Part shown: positions 31,789 through 34,037 of the stretch, piece after piece
Layout of the letters: each line of letters begins with the position of its first letter
How positions within the stretch are numbered: the first letter of the stretch is position 1
From: Clostridia bacterium
GTDB lineage: Bacteria; Bacillota; Clostridia; Christensenellales; Borkfalkiaceae
DNA: 34,037 nt
Assembly: GCA_021204825.1 (NCBI GenBank)
Contig: JAJPYR010000094.1
Span: 1-34,037 of the forward strand
Direction of reading: 5' to 3'
Notes under the pieces: model-generated
The model's database searches: none
What the model saw: only the letters and a program-made list of their open reading frames with translations
Told to the model about the DNA's origin: nothing
Translations under genes and position numbers: made by a program

Positions 31789-32367
31789 ATGACACTGGAC
31801 AGGGTGATTGTTGCAAGCTCCAACGCGGGCAAGATCAAAGAGATAAGGGAAATATTCTCAGGGACTGAGGTCATAAGCATGAAGGACCTCGGCTTTGACG
31901 AAGACATCCCGGAAACGGGCAGGACGTTCAAGGAGAACGCATACATAAAGGCCAGCACCGTATGCAAAAAGTACGGCATGCCTACCCTTGCGGATGACTC
32001 CGGCCTGTGCGTGAACTCTCTGGACGGGGCTCCTGGCATATACTCCGCAAGGTTTTCCGGCGAGGGTCCTGCGGAGAACAGAAAGCTTCTTTTGAAGAGA
32101 ATGAAGGACCTTACGGACAGGAAGGCATACTTTGAGTGCAGCGTGTGCCTCTGCCTTCCGGACGGAAAGACATATTACGGCGTGGGACGCACATACGGCC
32201 GCATTCTGTACGAAGAGATCGGCACGAACGGCTTCGGCTATGACTCCCTCTTCTGGTCCCAGGACCTTAACAAGAGCTTCGGCCTCGCTGCGGATGAGGA
32301 GAAGAACTCCGTCTCCCACAGGGCAAGGGCACTGCAGGACCTGGCGGACACGCTGCAGAGGCTTTAA
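31789..32367 (+). CDS. rdgB: RdgB/HAM1 family XTP/dITP pyrophosphatase
   Basis: 192 aa. It hydrolyses non-canonical purine nucleotides such as XTP and dITP to monophosphates, keeping them out of DNA. Family motifs are VIVASSNAGKIKEI (7-20), ADDSGLCVNSLDGAPGIYSARFSG, GFGYDSLF, and SHRARAL near the C-terminus. There is no Shine-Dalgarno site before the ATG. The gene is followed 112 bp later by a YfcE-like gene, a pairing often seen in Bacillota. Confidence 0.94.
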   Translation: MTLDRVIVASSNAGKIKEIREIFSGTEVISMKDLGFDEDIPETGRTFKENAYIKASTVCKKYGMPTLADDSGLCVNSLDGAPGIYSARFSGEGPAENRKLLLKRMKDLTDRKAYFECSVCLCLPDGKTYYGVGRTYGRILYEEIGTNGFGYDSLFWSQDLNKSFGLAADEEKNSVSHRARALQDLADTLQRL

Positions 32368-32479
32368 GGCCTGCAGGCCTCAAAAGGCAGCAGAAGGCTG
32401 CATATCACTCTGCCAACGCCTGCCGGGACGGCAGCATGCTTCCCGGGAGAAGGCCGCATAAAGCGTTTTTGGTGAACAT

Positions 32480-32953
32480 ATGACGACTTGCTTGATCCTT
32501 TCCGACACCCACGGGTACAGGAAGGGCATGGAAAGGCTGGATATTGTATTGTCCGAAGCGGACATGATTGTGCATCTGGGGGACACGTCTGCAGACGGGA
32601 CGTACATCATGCAGAAGTATCCCGGAAAGAAGGTGTATCTTGTAAACGGCAACTGTGACGGGGAGAAGCTCGGCGAGAATGAGCTTGTCATTGAGATAGA
32701 GGGCGTGAGGATATTCGCCACTCACGGACACCTGTACTCCGCCAGAAGCGGGCCGTTCAAGATGATAGACAGGGCCAAGGAGCTGGGATGCTCCGCACTC
32801 ATGTACGGGCATACGCACAGGGCGCAGGATGAGGAGATTGAAGGCATAGAGGTCTTCAACCCCGGAACCTTGAGCCGCACAGCGGCAGACCCCAGCTACG
32901 GATATCTTGTGGTGAACAGGGACAAGGCCGTCTTCAAGGTTGTTTACGTATAA
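32480..32953 (+). CDS. YfcE-like metallophosphoesterase
   Basis: 157 aa, calcineurin-like fold of the YfcE/MJ0936 group. Metal ligands are visible: D9 and H11 (SDTHG), D35 (HLGD), N58 (NGNCD), H82 (ATHGH), H111 and H113 (GHTH). YfcE cleaves model phosphodiesters; the natural substrate is uncertain. GGTG lies 5 nt before the ATG. The next gene begins 12 bp after the stop, so the two are probably cotranscribed. Confidence 0.92.
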   Translation: MTTCLILSDTHGYRKGMERLDIVLSEADMIVHLGDTSADGTYIMQKYPGKKVYLVNGNCDGEKLGENELVIEIEGVRIFATHGHLYSARSGPFKMIDRAKELGCSALMYGHTHRAQDEEIEGIEVFNPGTLSRTAADPSYGYLVVNRDKAVFKVVYV

Positions 32954-32965
32954 TTTGAGGAAAGT

Positions 32966-33958
32966 ATGAAATTCAAACACGCGTGCCACGTTCTTGTGGA
33001 CAACTTCTCGCTGATATACAAACAGCTCCTGTTCCGGGTCATCATATGGGTGATCTTCGGCGTCCTGTACTACTTCTGCATATACCCTGCAGTCCTGAAG
33101 ATACTTAACTCGGACGCCCTCTCGGATATCATCCAGTACGTGAAGGACATATTCAATGCCATCTTCTCCGGAGACATATCCGGCATGCCTGACATTGTGG
33201 AGGCCATAAAGACATCCTTTGCGGACTTTATGGAGATTCTGAGCGGCTCCGTGGGAAGCCTCATCGAGACAGTTGTCCTTGTTGCCGTTGTGCACCTTGT
33301 GTCCAAGTGGGTGACAACCCTCTGCAACTACGGCGCCGCACAGTGCATAAGCGACAGGATGTCCATGCGCGCAGATGACCACTTCTTCGCCACCACCATC
33401 CGCTGCTTCCGCAAGTCTGCCATATACGGCCTCATATACGTGCCCCTTTCATTCATATATGAGATACTCGTTTCGGCCGTAATGTTCGCCCTTCTGTACG
33501 TGCTTGTAGTGAACAGCATCCTTCCGTTCATGCTTGCAGTCTTCATCTTCACAGCCGTCCTGGTATTCGCCATAGCCGTGCAGATGACCTTTGCTTCAGA
33601 CTGGATCCCCGCCTTAACGCGCGGCACCATGAACCAGCGCGAAGCCATCAAATACACGTTCCACAGAAAGAACAAGCACACCATGAACGTGCTTGCCAAC
33701 TATGTAGTCATCGTGCTGCTCATATTCAGCATCAACGTCTTAGCCGCCATCTCAACCCTGGGCGTAGGCCTCCTTATCACCGTCCCTGCAAGCTACGTGC
33801 TTCTGCTCTCCTTCCAGATGGTCACATACCATGACCGTGAGCGCATAACATACTCCATAGGCCCGGACTCCATGGTAGAATACAAAACGGAGCACGTTCC
33901 CACCAAGGAAGAGTTCTTCCGCGGCGAGGAAGATCACCCCGAGGACCACACCAGATAA
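32966..33958 (+). CDS. Polytopic membrane protein of unknown function
   Basis: 330 aa with GAGGA before the ATG. It has about six hydrophobic segments: roughly 22-45, 97-116, 150-180, 183-210, 245-270 and 272-295. An amphipathic region lies at 50-95 and a hydrophilic, acidic C-terminus follows (FFRGEEDHPEDHTR). I do not recognise a family. It sits 12 bp behind the YfcE-like gene and ends before a strong terminator, so it closes that operon. Confidence 0.8.
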   Translation: MKFKHACHVLVDNFSLIYKQLLFRVIIWVIFGVLYYFCIYPAVLKILNSDALSDIIQYVKDIFNAIFSGDISGMPDIVEAIKTSFADFMEILSGSVGSLIETVVLVAVVHLVSKWVTTLCNYGAAQCISDRMSMRADDHFFATTIRCFRKSAIYGLIYVPLSFIYEILVSAVMFALLYVLVVNSILPFMLAVFIFTAVLVFAIAVQMTFASDWIPALTRGTMNQREAIKYTFHRKNKHTMNVLANYVVIVLLIFSINVLAAISTLGVGLLITVPASYVLLLSFQMVTYHDRERITYSIGPDSMVEYKTEHVPTKEEFFRGEEDHPEDHTR

Positions 33959-33985
33959 TGCAAAATACCTGACACATGATTAGTT

Positions 33986-34016
33986 AAAGGCCCTGCCGCA
34001 TTGGCAGAGCCTTTTG
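33986..34016 (+). terminator. Terminator of the rdgB-side operon
   Basis: AAAGGC-C-CTGCC, loop GCATT, GGCAG-A-GCCTTTT: a long stem with one mismatch and a T-run, just after the stop at 33958. Confidence 0.85.
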
Positions 34017-34037
34017 TATTATGTGGTATATAGTGCG

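Noticed and set aside
32405..33382. 325-codon minus-strand frame
   Set aside because: It is antisense to the YfcE-like gene and the next gene, both well supported.

Overview
The window is ordinary bacterial chromosome with one accessory-looking end. It suggests a Bacillota (Clostridia-type) organism. The reasons are an AddAB-type recombination nuclease instead of RecBCD, a PerR-type regulator, a compact folate operon with a FolB-FolK fusion, TrmL, an RdgB-YfcE pair, a Na/Pi cotransporter with a PhoU-like tail, Shine-Dalgarno sites of the GGAGG/AAGG type, and sigma-A-like promoters. I cannot name a genus. I see no rRNA, tRNA, CRISPR array, insertion sequence, integrase or phage gene.

Layout. 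(1) 40-5905, minus strand: an accessory-looking group. It holds two tandem soluble FtsH-like AAA+/M41 paralogues, a small unknown gene whose 5' end is broken by a 14-bp tandem duplication, and an FtsK/SpoIIIE-like protein with a destroyed Walker A motif. (2) 6267-13271, minus: addB-addA, from a near-consensus promoter that leaves almost no 5' leader. (3) 13549-20206, minus: a tightly packed operon of a TPR protein, folC, folE, folP and folBK, with overlapping genes. It covers most steps from GTP to (poly)glutamylated dihydrofolate. (4) 20563-23684, minus: cvpA, a tiny membrane protein and a cardiolipin synthase, each with its own terminator. (5) 24085-26331, minus: a polytopic membrane protein with a very long acidic Ala/Glu/Pro tail. 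(6) 26628-28112, plus: a polytopic membrane protein with a GTG start at the very 5' end of its predicted mRNA. (7) 28560-30727, minus: a Na/Pi cotransporter gene overlapping perR by 4 bp, with a Per-box-like palindrome over the promoter. (8) 31142-33958, plus: trmL, rdgB, a YfcE-like phosphodiesterase and a membrane protein.

The points most worth checking are the 14-bp duplication that frameshifts the gene at 3879-4399, the set of degenerate ATPases beside it, a TIR-like N-terminus on the TPR protein of the folate operon, a recurring intergenic element (AT-rich core plus GCACCCG hairpin), and several promoters whose predicted start points fall on the start codon. All functional calls come from motifs read by eye. 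No database search or structure prediction was available.
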